Assembly: GCA_963829355.1 (NCBI GenBank)
Contig: CAWHHZ010000016.1
Coordinates: 62,001-126,000, forward strand
Source: CAWHHZ01 sp963829355
GTDB taxonomy: Bacteria > Acidobacteriota > Thermoanaerobaculia > Gp7-AA8 > JAHWKK01
DNA: 64,000 nt
Direction: 5' to 3'
Shown here: positions 27,563 to 39,160 of the stretch, piece by piece
Layout: each line of letters starts with the position of its first letter
Position numbering within the stretch: the stretch's first letter is position 1
The notes under the pieces: generated by a model
Told to the model about the DNA's origin: nothing
Databases searched by the model: none
The model's input: the letters and a program-made list of their open reading frames with translations, nothing else
Translations under genes and position numbers: made by a program

Positions 27563-28350
27563 CAGCGTCTTGCCCTGTCGATGTCGATCTTCCGCCTGCC
27601 GAACCCGCCGGTCAGCCGGTCGAACACCGCAATAGGCATGATCCGAAGCAGCCGCATCAGCAGCACCATCGGAAGAGGAAAATTCAACTCGGGGACTTTC
27701 CGATCAATCCCGTCCGCGATGATCGTGGCAGCCTTGTCCGACTTCATCAGGAACGGCATTTTGAAACGGTTTTTTTCCGTCATGGGCGTTTCGATGAATC
27801 CTGGATTGACGGTGGTGACCTCGACCCCGGTCCGCCTGAGCTCGACTCGCGACGCCTCGAGGAATGCGCGCATCGCCGCCTTGCTCGCCGAGTACACCGA
27901 ACCTCCGGGGATGCCGCGGAAACTCGAGATTGACGCGATACCGACGAAGTGTCCCTCTCCCCTCTCGACCATCTGCGGAATCGTTGCTCCGAACAGAGTA
28001 AAGGTGCCCTCGACATTCGTTCTCATGATCGAGATTGCGTCGCTCGTATCAAAGCGCTTTGCCGGGGTCGGGATGCCGATTCCGGCGTTTGCGATCGCGA
28101 GATCGAGAGGTCCCCATTCGTTCACCAGGCGCCGGACAGCGGCGGTCATCGCATCCGCATCCGTGACGTCCGCCGGGAGCGGAAGCGCCGTCCCGCCAAT
28201 CCGCTCGAGCTCACGTACCCGTTCCTCGAGCACATCTTCCCTTCTCGATACAAGCCCGAGCCGATAGCCCCGCTGGACGAGCTCCTTCGAGAGCTCTGCG
28301 CCGATTCCACTCGATGCCCCGGTGAGTATTGCATTCTTCAGCTCAGGCAT
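27562..28350 (-). CDS. Short-chain dehydrogenase/reductase
   Basis: A classical SDR of 262 residues. The cofactor loop TGASSGIG is at residues 10-17. NAGIGIP is the beta-4 motif, and the active site is Ser in ISSFRG followed by YSASKAAM with catalytic Tyr and Lys. An Arg in VSRRED after the second strand suggests NADPH. The C-terminal part carries hydrophobic residues (LPMVLLMRLLRIMPIAVFDRL), so membrane or lipid association is plausible, as in 3-oxoacyl or ketosphinganine-type reductases. The substrate is not determinable. Confidence 0.9.
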   Translation of the reverse strand: MPELKNAILTGASSGIGAELSKELVQRGYRLGLVSRREDVLEERVRELERIGGTALPLPADVTDADAMTAAVRRLVNEWGPLDLAIANAGIGIPTPAKRFDTSDAISIMRTNVEGTFTLFGATIPQMVERGEGHFVGIASISSFRGIPGGSVYSASKAAMRAFLEASRVELRRTGVEVTTVNPGFIETPMTEKNRFKMPFLMKSDKAATIIADGIDRKVPELNFPLPMVLLMRLLRIMPIAVFDRLTGGFGRRKIDIDRARR

Positions 28351-28478
28351 AGGGCAGACTTTAGCATGGGGCCGACGTCCCTCGACAGACTACGCCGGAC
28401 CGCCGACCAAACAGTCATCCTTCGCGTCAGAAAAGACTCCATCGGAATTGCACCGAAACTCAGGGCGAGTCATGCCGC

Positions 28479-28507
28479 ACGCGATCCTTCGCTGCGCTCA
28501 GGATGAC
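28479..28507. repeat. REP-like right arm, type A
   Basis: CGCGATCCTTCGCTGCGCTC followed by AGGATGAC. Its TCA at 28498-28500 is the stop codon of the aminotransferase gene read on the minus strand. Together with the 8 bases before it, the copy is identical to that at the HIT gene end. Confidence 0.85.
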
Positions 28508-29709
28508 TGCTGGCGACTCAGCGACTCCGTCTCCAGCTCCTCCACCAGCGCATCAGCGAGGACTTCGTAATCGCTCCGTCCGTTGTAGAGCTGCGCCGAG
28601 ATGCGCAGGATACGGTTCGGCGGTGCGGGCCATGGAAAAACAGGAACCTCGATCGCGTGGCGATCCATCAGCGCATCCTGGAGAGGGTCGCCGAAGAGGG
28701 ACGACGTGAGATCACGCTGTCTCCCGTCGGGCAGCGGCACAGAGGCAATCGAACCGATCATCGACCCGGGGCAGGGAACGTCGATTCCGAGGGACTCGGA
28801 GAGGATCTTCCTCCCCTCCAGCACGAGCTCGCGGTTATGTCGCATCACGCCCGTCCACCCGTCCTCGTGCATCCCGGCCATCACTTCAATTGCGGCCGGG
28901 ATCGAAAGATACGGGCTCGGATCGTGAGTGCCGGTCCAGTCGAACTCGAGCTGAAATTTCGTACGATCTCCTCGGCTGGAGTTCGCCCCATGAGAGATCA
29001 CTGCGGGACGAACCTCTGCGCGCAGGTCCTCCCGCACCCACAGAAACGCCGCACCCTTCGGGGCGCAGATCCACTTGTGCGCGTTGCTCGTGTAGAACGC
29101 CGCACCGAGAGAATCGAGATCGAGCGGGAGCATGCCGAACGCATGGGCTCCATCAATGAGAGTCTCGATCCCCCGCTCCCTCAACTCTCTGACAATTTTC
29201 TCGACCGGAAACACCAGAGCCGTCGGACTGGTGACATGATCGATCAACGCGAGCTTCGTTCGCTTCGTGACCTTCGCCATGATTCGATCGACGCACTCGT
29301 CCTCGCCCGAGACCGGAAACGGGATTTGCACATCGACCACTTCTGCTCCCCATCGCTCAGCGACGAAGGCGAGCGCGTTCCTCGACGCGTTGTACTCATG
29401 AGTGGTGGTCAGAAGCTCATCCCCCGGCGAGAAGCGGAGTGACCGCAGCACGGCGTTGACGCCGGTGGTTGCGTTCGGAACAAACGCGAGACCGGCCGGA
29501 TCCGCTCCGACGAATGCGGCCGTCACATTCCTCGCATCGTCCAGGCGCTGCTCGAGCTCACGGACGAAGAAGCGGACTGGTTCCCGCTCAATGTGTTGGC
29601 GAATCTCCGTCTGCGCGTCGAGTACCGCTGCCGGGCAAGCCCCGAAGGATCCGTGATTGAGAAACACGACGCCGGGATCGAGCACCCATCTGTTCCGAAG
29701 CTCATTCAC
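28498..29709 (-). CDS. Aminotransferase class V family protein (isopenicillin-N-epimerase-like)
   Basis: A 403-residue PLP enzyme. The N-terminal LDPGVVFLNHGSFGACP and the phosphate-binding FVPNATTGVNAVLRS are typical. DGAHAFGMLPLD carries the PLP-contacting Asp, and the Schiff-base Lys lies in TSNAHKWICAPKGAAFL near residue 212. Family members act as epimerases, desulfurases or kynureninase-like lyases. The lack of an obvious Cys loop argues against a cysteine desulfurase. The last two residues and stop (SS-stop) come from a REP-like arm. Confidence 0.88.
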   Translation of the reverse strand: MNELRNRWVLDPGVVFLNHGSFGACPAAVLDAQTEIRQHIEREPVRFFVRELEQRLDDARNVTAAFVGADPAGLAFVPNATTGVNAVLRSLRFSPGDELLTTTHEYNASRNALAFVAERWGAEVVDVQIPFPVSGEDECVDRIMAKVTKRTKLALIDHVTSPTALVFPVEKIVRELRERGIETLIDGAHAFGMLPLDLDSLGAAFYTSNAHKWICAPKGAAFLWVREDLRAEVRPAVISHGANSSRGDRTKFQLEFDWTGTHDPSPYLSIPAAIEVMAGMHEDGWTGVMRHNRELVLEGRKILSESLGIDVPCPGSMIGSIASVPLPDGRQRDLTSSLFGDPLQDALMDRHAIEVPVFPWPAPPNRILRISAQLYNGRSDYEVLADALVEELETESLSRQQSS

Positions 29710-29794
29710 CCGTCGAGTGTAGCCGATCGCGGCACACTCCGCTGCGTCAGGTGCGGCGCGGCATTTGCGCTACACTTCTCCTCACGGAGGTCAC

Positions 29795-30466
29795 GTGAGA
29801 GAAAAGCTTTTCAATGCCATCCAGACAGGCGACGAGGCGACCGTCGAGAAGATTCTCGACGATACCCCCGAGCTTGCGGAACTGCGGGATGAACGTGGCG
29901 TTTCGGCGCTCCTGACTGCGCTCTACCACCGGCAAAATGGCGTTGCCGCAAAAATCCTGGCCAGACATCCGAAGATGGACATCTTCGACGCTGCGGCTGC
30001 CGGTGATCTCGACCGGGTTCGCGAGCTCCTCGATGATGACGGCTCGCTCGTCACCGCATACTCCCCCGACGGATGGACCGCTCTCCATCTGGCCGCATTC
30101 TTTGGTCATCCCTCAGTTGTCGATCTCCTGATCGATCGTGGCGCCGGGATCGACATGCTCTCGACGAACATGGGCAATACCGCGTTGCAGGCTGCGACGG
30201 CGGGGGGCCAGACCAGCGCGGTGAAGCGCCTCGTCGATCGCGGCGCCGACCTCGATTACGCGACGGTTCAGGGGGGGCACACAGCCCTGCATGGAGCTGC
30301 AAACGCCGGAAACGAAGACATTGCGAAGTTGCTGATCGACTCCGGTGCGGATCTCTCGGCGCGCACCGATGATGGCCAGTCCCCTCGGGATCTGGCGGCC
30401 TCGCGAAATCATGATGAGATCGTACGGCTGATCGACGACCGATTGAACGAGGCTGGCAAACCGTGA
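29795..30466 (+). CDS. Ankyrin repeat protein
   Basis: The GTG at 29795 follows GGAGG and gives 223 residues; a TTG ten codons upstream is the other option. Several ankyrin repeats are visible: DGWTALHLAAFFGHPSVVDL, GNTALQAATAGGQTSAVKRL and GHTALHGAANAGNEDIAKLL, each followed by a LID-x-GAD-type turn. No signal peptide. It overlaps the MscS-type channel gene by GTGA, so the two proteins are made together. A cytoplasmic partner or regulator role for the channel is an inference. Confidence 0.88.
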   Translation: MREKLFNAIQTGDEATVEKILDDTPELAELRDERGVSALLTALYHRQNGVAAKILARHPKMDIFDAAAAGDLDRVRELLDDDGSLVTAYSPDGWTALHLAAFFGHPSVVDLLIDRGAGIDMLSTNMGNTALQAATAGGQTSAVKRLVDRGADLDYATVQGGHTALHGAANAGNEDIAKLLIDSGADLSARTDDGQSPRDLAASRNHDEIVRLIDDRLNEAGKP

Positions 30467-31371
30467 ACCGGGTCTCGTCCAATCTCGAGAGCATGATCGA
30501 ATCGCCACTGCTCGACCGGGTCAATTCCGTGCTCAACGCCCGTCTCTTTTCGCTCGGGGCGAGCGCCATCACGATCGGAACGCTTCTCTACCTCGCCGTA
30601 CTCGTCGTCGTCGTGCTGTGGACCGCGAGGAAGCTGAAAAAACTGTTTCTCGAGCGCATCATGTCGCGCAGTCAGATGGACATCGGCGGTCAGCAGGCCG
30701 TCGCCACGCTGTTCCACTACGTACTGCTTCTGCTGGGGCTGATGATCGTTCTTCAGACCGCCGGGATTGATCTGACGACGCTCACCGTGCTTGCCGGTGC
30801 TGTCGGCGTCGGTGTGGGTCTGGGGCTCCAGGACGTCGTCAACAATTTCATCAGCGGTCTGATCATCCTGTTCGAGCGGCCGATCAAGGTCAATGACCGT
30901 GTGCAGGTCGGCGACATCGACGGCAAGATCGCGGATATTCGGGCACGATCGACCACGGTCCTGACGAACGACAACGTCTCGATCATCATCCCGAACTCGA
31001 AGTTCATCACCGAGAACGTGATCAACTGGACACACAATGATTCCAGGCTCCGCTTCCGCATACCGGTCGGGGTGGCGTACGGAAGTGATCCTCAGCAGGT
31101 TCGCCAGGCACTGCTCGAAGCTGCCGCGTCTCACGATGGCGTCATGAAAGAGCCCGCCCCATCAGTATGGTTCAAGTCATTCGGGGATAGTTCACTCGAC
31201 TTCGAGCTACTCGTGTGGACCCAATCCATGGTCCACAACCCAGGCAGATTCACGAGCGATCTCAACTACGCGATTCACGACAAGCTGAAGGAGCACGAGA
31301 TATCGGTTCCGTTCCCGCAGCGTGATCTCCACTTGAAATCAGGACCGATCGACGTGCGAATCGACCGCTGA
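30463..31371 (+). CDS. MscS-family mechanosensitive channel
   Basis: A 302-residue channel with a core MscS domain. Three membrane helices end in the pore-lining Gly/Ala-rich helix AGAVGVGVGLGLQDVVNNFI. The beta domain follows (FERPIKVNDRVQVGDIDGKI; VIIPNSKFITENVINWT), then the C-terminal alpha/beta vestibule. It would release solutes under hypo-osmotic stress. It starts with GTG overlapping the ankyrin gene stop. The first 35 residues are amphipathic and not conserved. Confidence 0.92.
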   Translation: MNRVSSNLESMIESPLLDRVNSVLNARLFSLGASAITIGTLLYLAVLVVVVLWTARKLKKLFLERIMSRSQMDIGGQQAVATLFHYVLLLLGLMIVLQTAGIDLTTLTVLAGAVGVGVGLGLQDVVNNFISGLIILFERPIKVNDRVQVGDIDGKIADIRARSTTVLTNDNVSIIIPNSKFITENVINWTHNDSRLRFRIPVGVAYGSDPQQVRQALLEAAASHDGVMKEPAPSVWFKSFGDSSLDFELLVWTQSMVHNPGRFTSDLNYAIHDKLKEHEISVPFPQRDLHLKSGPIDVRIDR

Positions 31372-31469
31372 CCGCCGGAAACGGTGAATCACGAGTCCTC
31401 GCGCGATGCCTGGTGACTCCCCCACCAGGATCGAGCAAGTATCCGGCCCCTCCCCGGAGCAGCCGAGAG

Positions 31470-31562
31470 TCCGTGTCTGACGAAAATGACTACTGACTCG
31501 AGGACCAATAAGACTAACGACAACGACCAACGACTATCGACTAATGACTGACTGCCGACGAC
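31470..31562. repeat. GACTAAC-type degenerate heptamer array
   Basis: Runs such as AATGACTACTGACTCG, GACTAACGACAACGACC and CGACTATCGACTAATGACTG lie between the MscS gene and the S9 peptidase stop codon. It resembles the arrays at 47231-47285. No paired arm was seen here. Confidence 0.65.
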
Positions 31563-31565
31563 TCT

Positions 31566-33605
<2,040 letters not shown>

Positions 33606-33646
33606 CGGATTTCTCCGTTCGAGCCCGAGTGGGCGAAAGATGTGAG

Positions 33647-33677
33647 GCAGGCTGCAGGATCGGCTCCTGCAGCCTGC
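33647..33677. repeat. Perfect 13-bp inverted repeat at the acylase truncation point
   Basis: GCAGGCTGCAGGA and TCCTGCAGCCTGC flank a five-base loop. There is no T-run, so it is not a standard terminator. It lies between the S9 peptidase start and the first recognisable acylase codons. Confidence 0.7.
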
Positions 33678-33763
33678 TGTGCGATCAGAAGTGAAGAATG
33701 AAGCCCGCGGAGACCATGAGTGGATCAAGCTCGAGATCGATCTCGTCGAGCCCCTGATCGTCG

Positions 33764-35802
33764 ATGGCAGTGGCGTCGAGAGGGATCCATTTTACATCCT
33801 ACGCCGCCGGCGTCAATGCATGGCGGTCGAGCAACGAGCTGCCGATCGAGTACCAGGGGCTGGAGATCAACGATGTTGCGCCATGGTCTCCGGTCGACTC
33901 GGTCGTCATCGCAAAACTGATTGCATTCGGACTCTCTTTCGACCTCGATACCGACAACACAGTGGCCTTGCTCACCTGGCAGGGAGTCGGCGCGGCTGTC
34001 GGTTTCGACGGCACGACTCTTTTCTTCGAGGATCTGTACCGAGTCGAGCCGTTCGGTAGTGCCTCGACTGTCCCGGACGCGAGCAGTCTCGCTCCGGTAC
34101 GGACCGCCGCCGCCAAGAGTGGCGACCCGTACATCGGAATCCGGGAGTTCACCCGTAACCTCGACCCCTCCGTTCTCGACCTCGCAAAACAGGTCTCGGC
34201 GACCTTCGGCACCAATCCCTACCTGGAGGAAGCGCTCGATACGGAGTTTTTCTTCGGGTCCAACGAGTGGGGCATCGGTGGATCGAACACGGCGAGCGGT
34301 CGTCCGATGATCGCAAACGATCCTCACCTGGCGCTCGACACCCCTTCGACCTTCTATCCGATGGCCCTTCAGGGAGGCTCGATCAACGCGATCGGAATGG
34401 GATTCCCCGGCGCACCGTACGTCATCCTGGGACGTACTCCCGAGCTCGCCTGGGGAGCCACCACGAACCCGATGGACGTGACCGATGCCTTCGTCGAGGA
34501 GCTGGTGATCGATCCGAAGGCTCCGGCGGGTCTCGCGACGCGACACGGAGACGTCGTCGAGTGGCTCTTCCCGATCCGTCAGACATGGCGAGTGAACGTG
34601 ATCGGCGACGGAGTGAACGACAACCTTCAGACGCTCCAGCCGAGCGCAACTCTTCCGGAGGCAAGCCTCATCGTTCCGAGAAGGAACGCACCGATCGTCG
34701 CTCTCGACATGGCCGCGGGTACGGCGATCAGCGTCCAGTACACCGGCCTGAACGCCACCCAGGAGGTCGAAGCGTTCCGCCGGTGGAACATGGCTTCGAC
34801 GATCGAGGAGTTCCGCGACGCGTTGCAGTGGTTCGATTTTGGATCGCAGAACTGGGCTGTCGTCGACAGCAACGGGAACTACGGCTACTTCACCAGTGGT
34901 GAGATGCCGCTCCGCGAAGACCTCCAGGCCGGTGTGGTCAACGGACTGCCCCCCTGGTTCCTACGGAATGGACCGGAAGGAAACGACTGGATTCGTGACC
35001 TGAACCCGTCCCCCGCACAGGCGACACCGAACGCGATCCTGCCGTTCTCCGAGATGCCTCAGGTCGTGAATCCGGCGAACGGATTCTTCGTCAACGCGAA
35101 CAACGACCCCGCGGGAACGACACTAGACAACAACCCTCTCAATCCGGAGGCGTCGAGGATCTTGCCGGCATGTCGATTCCCCGGCCGGGAAGCCAGGAAA
35201 CGATGAACTCGCTCCGTCACTTCTTCGATACGTGGGAAGAGACGAAAGGGGTCGGTGCCTCGGGTATGACCTTCTTCAATCTCCCATCGGAGCTCGGCGT
35301 GAGCGATCGTGACGACACGAGGGACATCCTGATCCTTCAGAGCGTCGCCGATGCTCTGGCAATGATCACCAGCGAAGAGTTTGCACCTGCATTCGGCCGG
35401 TCGGCCGACATGAATGACTGGAACTGGGGAAAGCTGCACCGAGTCGTACTTGAACATCCCCTCGGCGGTATTCTCAGCATTCCTCCTGCAGGCGGCGGGT
35501 TCCCCCCCTCGCTGGATGGCCTCCCCGGCATCTCCACGGATGGTGGCTTCGGTACCGTCGATGCTTCATCTCACAACGTCCGGGCGGACGGGGTGAACGA
35601 GTTCATGTTCGGCAGCGGTCCCGTGAGGAGATTCGTCGCGGAAGGAGAGAGTGCGGGCATCAAGGCCGTGACCAGTCTTCCGGGTGGGACGAGTGGAACA
35701 CTCGGCGATCCGAACTACGCCAACCTCCTCCCTCTCTGGCTCACGAACGAAGCATTTGACTCAGTACTCAGACCGATGCCCTACATACCCTGGATCAGGT
35801 AA
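33764..35802 (+). pseudogene. Penicillin acylase family (Ntn hydrolase) remnant
   Basis: Two frames cover it: 33764-35206 and then 35170-35802. The first begins in the middle of the alpha chain (YAAGVNAW, then PWSPVDSVVIAK) and reaches the beta-chain start GSNEWGIGGSNTASG, then IANDPHL, with the N-terminal nucleophile Ser. After NNDPAGTTLDNNPLNP it breaks. The second frame resumes with DWNWGKLHRVV and later GGFGTVDASSHNV, typical of the C-terminal part. Missing are the signal peptide, about 100 alpha-chain residues and roughly 100-150 residues at the break. This looks like a decayed gene rather than a single base error. An intact ancestor would have hydrolysed N-acyl amides in the periplasm. 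Confidence 0.8.
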
Positions 35803-35883
35803 GACGAGCATGAAGTGAAAGGGGGAACGCTGGAGTGAGAAGGGAGAACATCCCGACTCACCTCAGCCTCCCCTGACTCCCAT

Positions 35884-35938
35884 TCAAGGGTTCAAGGGTT
35901 CAAGGGTTCAGGAGTTCAGGAGTTCAGGAGTTCCGGAG
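35884..35938. repeat. GGGTTCAA array (left arm)
   Basis: GGGTTCAAGGGTTCAAGG leads into GGAGTTCAGGAGTTCAGG units of 9 bases. It is the reverse complement of the TTGAACCC-type array at 36105-36300 and lies on the other side of a REP element. Confidence 0.85.
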
Positions 35939-35947
35939 CCGTGGGTA

Positions 35948-36060
35948 CTGTCATTCCGAAGGAGCGGCTTCATCGCGACTGAGGAATCCGGGCAGTGGAC
36001 TGCACTACCCCTCCCAGATTCCTCCTCTCCCGCTTTGCGGGATCGTTCGGAATGACAGAC
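35948..36060. repeat. REP-like element, type B (TCATTCCGAA)
   Basis: It begins TGTCATTCCGAAGGAGCGGC and contains GAGGAATCCGGGC. It ends with the inverse, CAGATTCCTCCTC then TTCGGAATGACAGA. It differs from type A by TTCCGAA instead of TCCTGAG and by GAGGAATC instead of GAAGGATC. Other copies: 47147-47220 and 49380-49434. Confidence 0.8.
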
Positions 36061-36104
36061 CTGTCTCTCTCTCACGTGCGACGCCCCGCAGCTCGGGACA
36101 ACAG

Positions 36105-36337
36105 CCCCTCAACCACTTTGAACCCCTGAATCTTGAACCTCTGAACTCTTGAACTCTTGAACACTTGAACTTTTGAACCTTTGAACCCTTCACTCCCCGT
36201 GTGCGCCCCGTCACAACTCCGTTTGAACCTCTGAACATCTGAAGCTCTGAACATCTGAACATCTGAACCCTTGGCCTCTTGATCCCTTGAACACTTGACC
36301 CTATACCCGCCCCCGTGTGCGCCCCGTCACAACTCCG
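36105..36337. repeat. TTGAACCTC array (right arm) with a 27-bp direct repeat
   Basis: About 20 degenerate 8-9 base units of TTGAACCTC or CTGAACAT type. A segment CCCCGTGTGCGCCCCGTCAC plus seven more bases occurs twice, at 36194-36220 and 36311-36337. Region 35803-36383 holds only these repeats. Confidence 0.85.
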
Positions 36338-36383
36338 ACACAACCCCTTTCGCGTACACTTCCTTCATGCGACAGGTGATGAG

Positions 36384-38429
36384 ATGCCGGGGATCGACTT
36401 TGTGAGTCTGGCCGTCGTGCACGTCCTGACTCCTCTCGGACTCGCACTTCTGCTCTACCACTTCTACGAGAAACACCACAAGGGATACGTCCGTTCATGG
36501 GCGTTGTACTGGGTATGGTCGGCCCTCTCGACCCTCTGCTCCTGGATCGTGTTCGTACTCCAGGCCGAACTTCCATTCGTCGATCCCCGTCAGTGGACGA
36601 TCGTTCTTCTTGGAGCAATCGCCGGATTCGTAGCCCTCGGTCATCTCGTGGGAGGCAGCTATGCCGTTGTCAACAAGCGCCCGCTGAAGATCCGATTTTC
36701 GCGGCAGCTTTTCGCGGGCCTGGTGTTTCTCGGCGTACTCACGACCTTCTACCTGTTCTCCATCTCTCACCAGGAGGGACTCTTTCACCTCGGTCACGTG
36801 GCGATCTTCGCCTTCGCCTTTGGCCTCACCTATCTCGGCGCAGCACTCGTGTTCTGGCGTCAGACCAGGAGCGAGAAGACGAGCTGGATCCTGCTGTCGG
36901 TCACTTTTGCGATGTTCGGATTCGCGGAGATTCTGGGATTTCTCCTCGAGATTGGATGGATGGCCGACTCAGCTCCCGCCGAGCATCCGGACTCCGTCAT
37001 CATTCTCGGCGCGTTTCTCCAGGGCATGGTCGGTCTGGCGATGATCATCCGCCTGCTCGATGACGAACGCGAAGCCGCTGTATTCGCGGCCTCACAGGTC
37101 GAGCACATGGCGTATCACGACAATCTGACCGGCCTTCCGAACCGGTCGCTTCTGTTCGACAGGATCATCATGGCCCTCACCCAGGCGGAGCGACGGCAGA
37201 GAAACCTCGCGATCCTCTTCGTCGACCTCGACCACTTCAAGACGATCAACGATTCTCTGGGCCACTCATTCGGCGATGCGCTGCTTCGCGTGACTGCCGA
37301 GAGAATCGGAGCGGTCGTTCGGAGAGAGGACACGGTCGCTCGTTTTGGCGGTGACGAGTTCGTCGTTTTGATGCCGGAGATCCGTTCCGCGGAGGACACT
37401 GCGAAGATCGCTCACAAGATCATCGAAGTCGTCAGTCAGCCCATCAATGCGTACGGGCGCGAGATGATCGTCACCTGCAGCGTGGGAATCGCGTTGTTCC
37501 CGGATGACGGGGACAATCCTGAAACGCTCGTACGAAACGCTGATACGGCGATGTACCGGGCGAAAGACAATGGCAGGAACCGGTGCGAGCTCTACACCTC
37601 AACGATGAACGTCCTCGCACTCGAACGCCTCGAGCTCGAGATGGGGATCCGGCGGGCTCTGGACAACAACGAGCTGGAGCTCCACTATCAGCCGCTGATC
37701 GATGCCTCCAGCCGCCAGCTCGCAGGATTCGAGGCACTCCTGCGCTGGAACCATCCCGTTCTCGGTACCGTCCTCCCCGACCGCTTCATACCAGCCGCCG
37801 AACAATCAGGATTGATCACTTTGATCGGAACATGGGTCATACGCTCGGCATGCGCACAAATCGCCGCCTGGAACAAGACCCTGGGGCGTCCCTTCTTCAT
37901 CTCGATCAATCTCTCTGCACAGGATCTGATGAAGGACGATCTGGTGTCGACAGTCTCCGACTCGATCGCAACGAGCGGCATCGCCGCGTCCCAGCTGGAG
38001 ATCGAGATCACGGAGTCGAACGCGTTTGCTGACAGCGAGTCGATCACGCGAATCCTGACTGAGCTTCGCAAGCTCGGAATCCGGATCGCCATCGACGACT
38101 TCGGTAGCGGATACTCATTCCTCGGACAGCTCAAGTCTCTTCCGATCGACGTGCTGAAGATCGACCGCCCCCTCCTTTCTGATCTGAACCAGCGTCATGA
38201 TGCCGCAATCACCAGCAGCGTGATCTCGATGGCCCACGGGATGAACATCAAGGTCGTGGCTGAAGGTGTGGAGAATCTCGACCAGCTCGCGTTCCTGAGC
38301 GAGAGATTGTGTGACCGTTTCCAGGGCTATCTGTTCAGCCATCCCCTCCCCAGCGCCGAGATCGAACGGTTCGCCCTCGACTGTGATGCCCACTTCGTCT
38401 CGGTGGGTAAGGCCGATTCCGAACACTGA
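36384..38429 (+). CDS. Membrane GGDEF-EAL protein (cyclic di-GMP synthase/phosphodiesterase)
   Basis: The ATG at 36384 gives 681 residues. The first 230 hold about seven membrane helices, a sensor type I cannot name. The GGDEF domain has an intact site (RFGGDEFVVLM near residue 320) and the family start DNLTGLPNRSLLFDR. The EAL domain has FEALLRWNHP, EITESNAF, the IDDFGSGYSFLGQL loop and VVAEGVE, all needed for phosphodiesterase activity. Both activities may therefore be present. It stands alone between repeats and a small exported protein. No I-site RxxD is obvious before GGDEF. Confidence 0.92.
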   Translation: MPGIDFVSLAVVHVLTPLGLALLLYHFYEKHHKGYVRSWALYWVWSALSTLCSWIVFVLQAELPFVDPRQWTIVLLGAIAGFVALGHLVGGSYAVVNKRPLKIRFSRQLFAGLVFLGVLTTFYLFSISHQEGLFHLGHVAIFAFAFGLTYLGAALVFWRQTRSEKTSWILLSVTFAMFGFAEILGFLLEIGWMADSAPAEHPDSVIILGAFLQGMVGLAMIIRLLDDEREAAVFAASQVEHMAYHDNLTGLPNRSLLFDRIIMALTQAERRQRNLAILFVDLDHFKTINDSLGHSFGDALLRVTAERIGAVVRREDTVARFGGDEFVVLMPEIRSAEDTAKIAHKIIEVVSQPINAYGREMIVTCSVGIALFPDDGDNPETLVRNADTAMYRAKDNGRNRCELYTSTMNVLALERLELEMGIRRALDNNELELHYQPLIDASSRQLAGFEALLRWNHPVLGTVLPDRFIPAAEQSGLITLIGTWVIRSACAQIAAWNKTLGRPFFISINLSAQDLMKDDLVSTVSDSIATSGIAASQLEIEITESNAFADSESITRILTELRKLGIRIAIDDFGSGYSFLGQLKSLPIDVLKIDRPLLSDLNQRHDAAITSSVISMAHGMNIKVVAEGVENLDQLAFLSERLCDRFQGYLFSHPLPSAEIERFALDCDAHFVSVGKADSEH

Positions 38430-38441
38430 GGTCCTCGCAAA

Positions 38442-38885
38442 TCAGCCCGGAGAAGGCGTAGCAGATCCTCGAACATGCATGACCGCCTCGATCCTGAGCA
38501 CCTCAACCGGGCTGGCGGAACTGTCACACACCACACGAACCCTTGCGGGAGAGACGCTCAGGATTCGCAGGTCACCAGTCGTCTCGACGCTTTGAACCGG
38601 CCCTCGCGATTCGTCTGCCGGCCGGTTCGTGGACGCCGCCACGCCCCCGGTTCGGCGGCCCGGCCGTTCCGCTACCAGAACCTCCTGGGTACGCTCGCCC
38701 TCAGGCAGGGCGGTGGGATCAGGCAGCGTCGAGCGAACGAGAGCGTCAAAGGCGCTGACTCCAAGATTTCTGACGACCGCGCATGCTGAGCGGGACCAGT
38801 CGAAACCGGCGCCCACCGGAGGGTCGCTTGCGAGGATCGTCATGATCCCGAGCGCTAGAAGGAGGATTCGTCTGTTCTCGTTCAT
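38442..38885 (-). CDS. Small exported hypothetical protein
   Basis: The start MNENRRILLLALGIMTILAS at 38885 gives a signal peptide and a 147-residue product; the open frame extends 22 codons further upstream. The middle is Arg/Pro/Glu-rich and probably disordered. The end (GDLRILSVSPARVRVVCDSSASPVEVLRIEAV) may form a small beta domain. I recognise no family. It converges with the GGDEF-EAL gene. Confidence 0.55.
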   Translation of the reverse strand: MNENRRILLLALGIMTILASDPPVGAGFDWSRSACAVVRNLGVSAFDALVRSTLPDPTALPEGERTQEVLVAERPGRRTGGVAASTNRPADESRGPVQSVETTGDLRILSVSPARVRVVCDSSASPVEVLRIEAVMHVRGSATPSPG

Positions 38886-39160
38886 CTCGACGCTACCTTG
38901 TACATGTAGACGGCGAACGGAGCGGAATGGTTCGAGGACGGGCGCACTCATTCACAAGCTCGTCACATCCGGAAGCAAATGAAGAGCATCTTCTTACGTT
39001 TATGGAGGGTATGCAGCAGCCTCGGAAGGTTCAGGATCAGGCGTCCGACTCCGTAGGAATCCTCATCTCCTTCCTGTGAGGGAACGTGGCGAGGCGTTGT
39101 CCACATCTGTTCCGGACATAATCGGAGCCGGCGATTCGTTGCGTGCAGTCGAGAGCAGAC

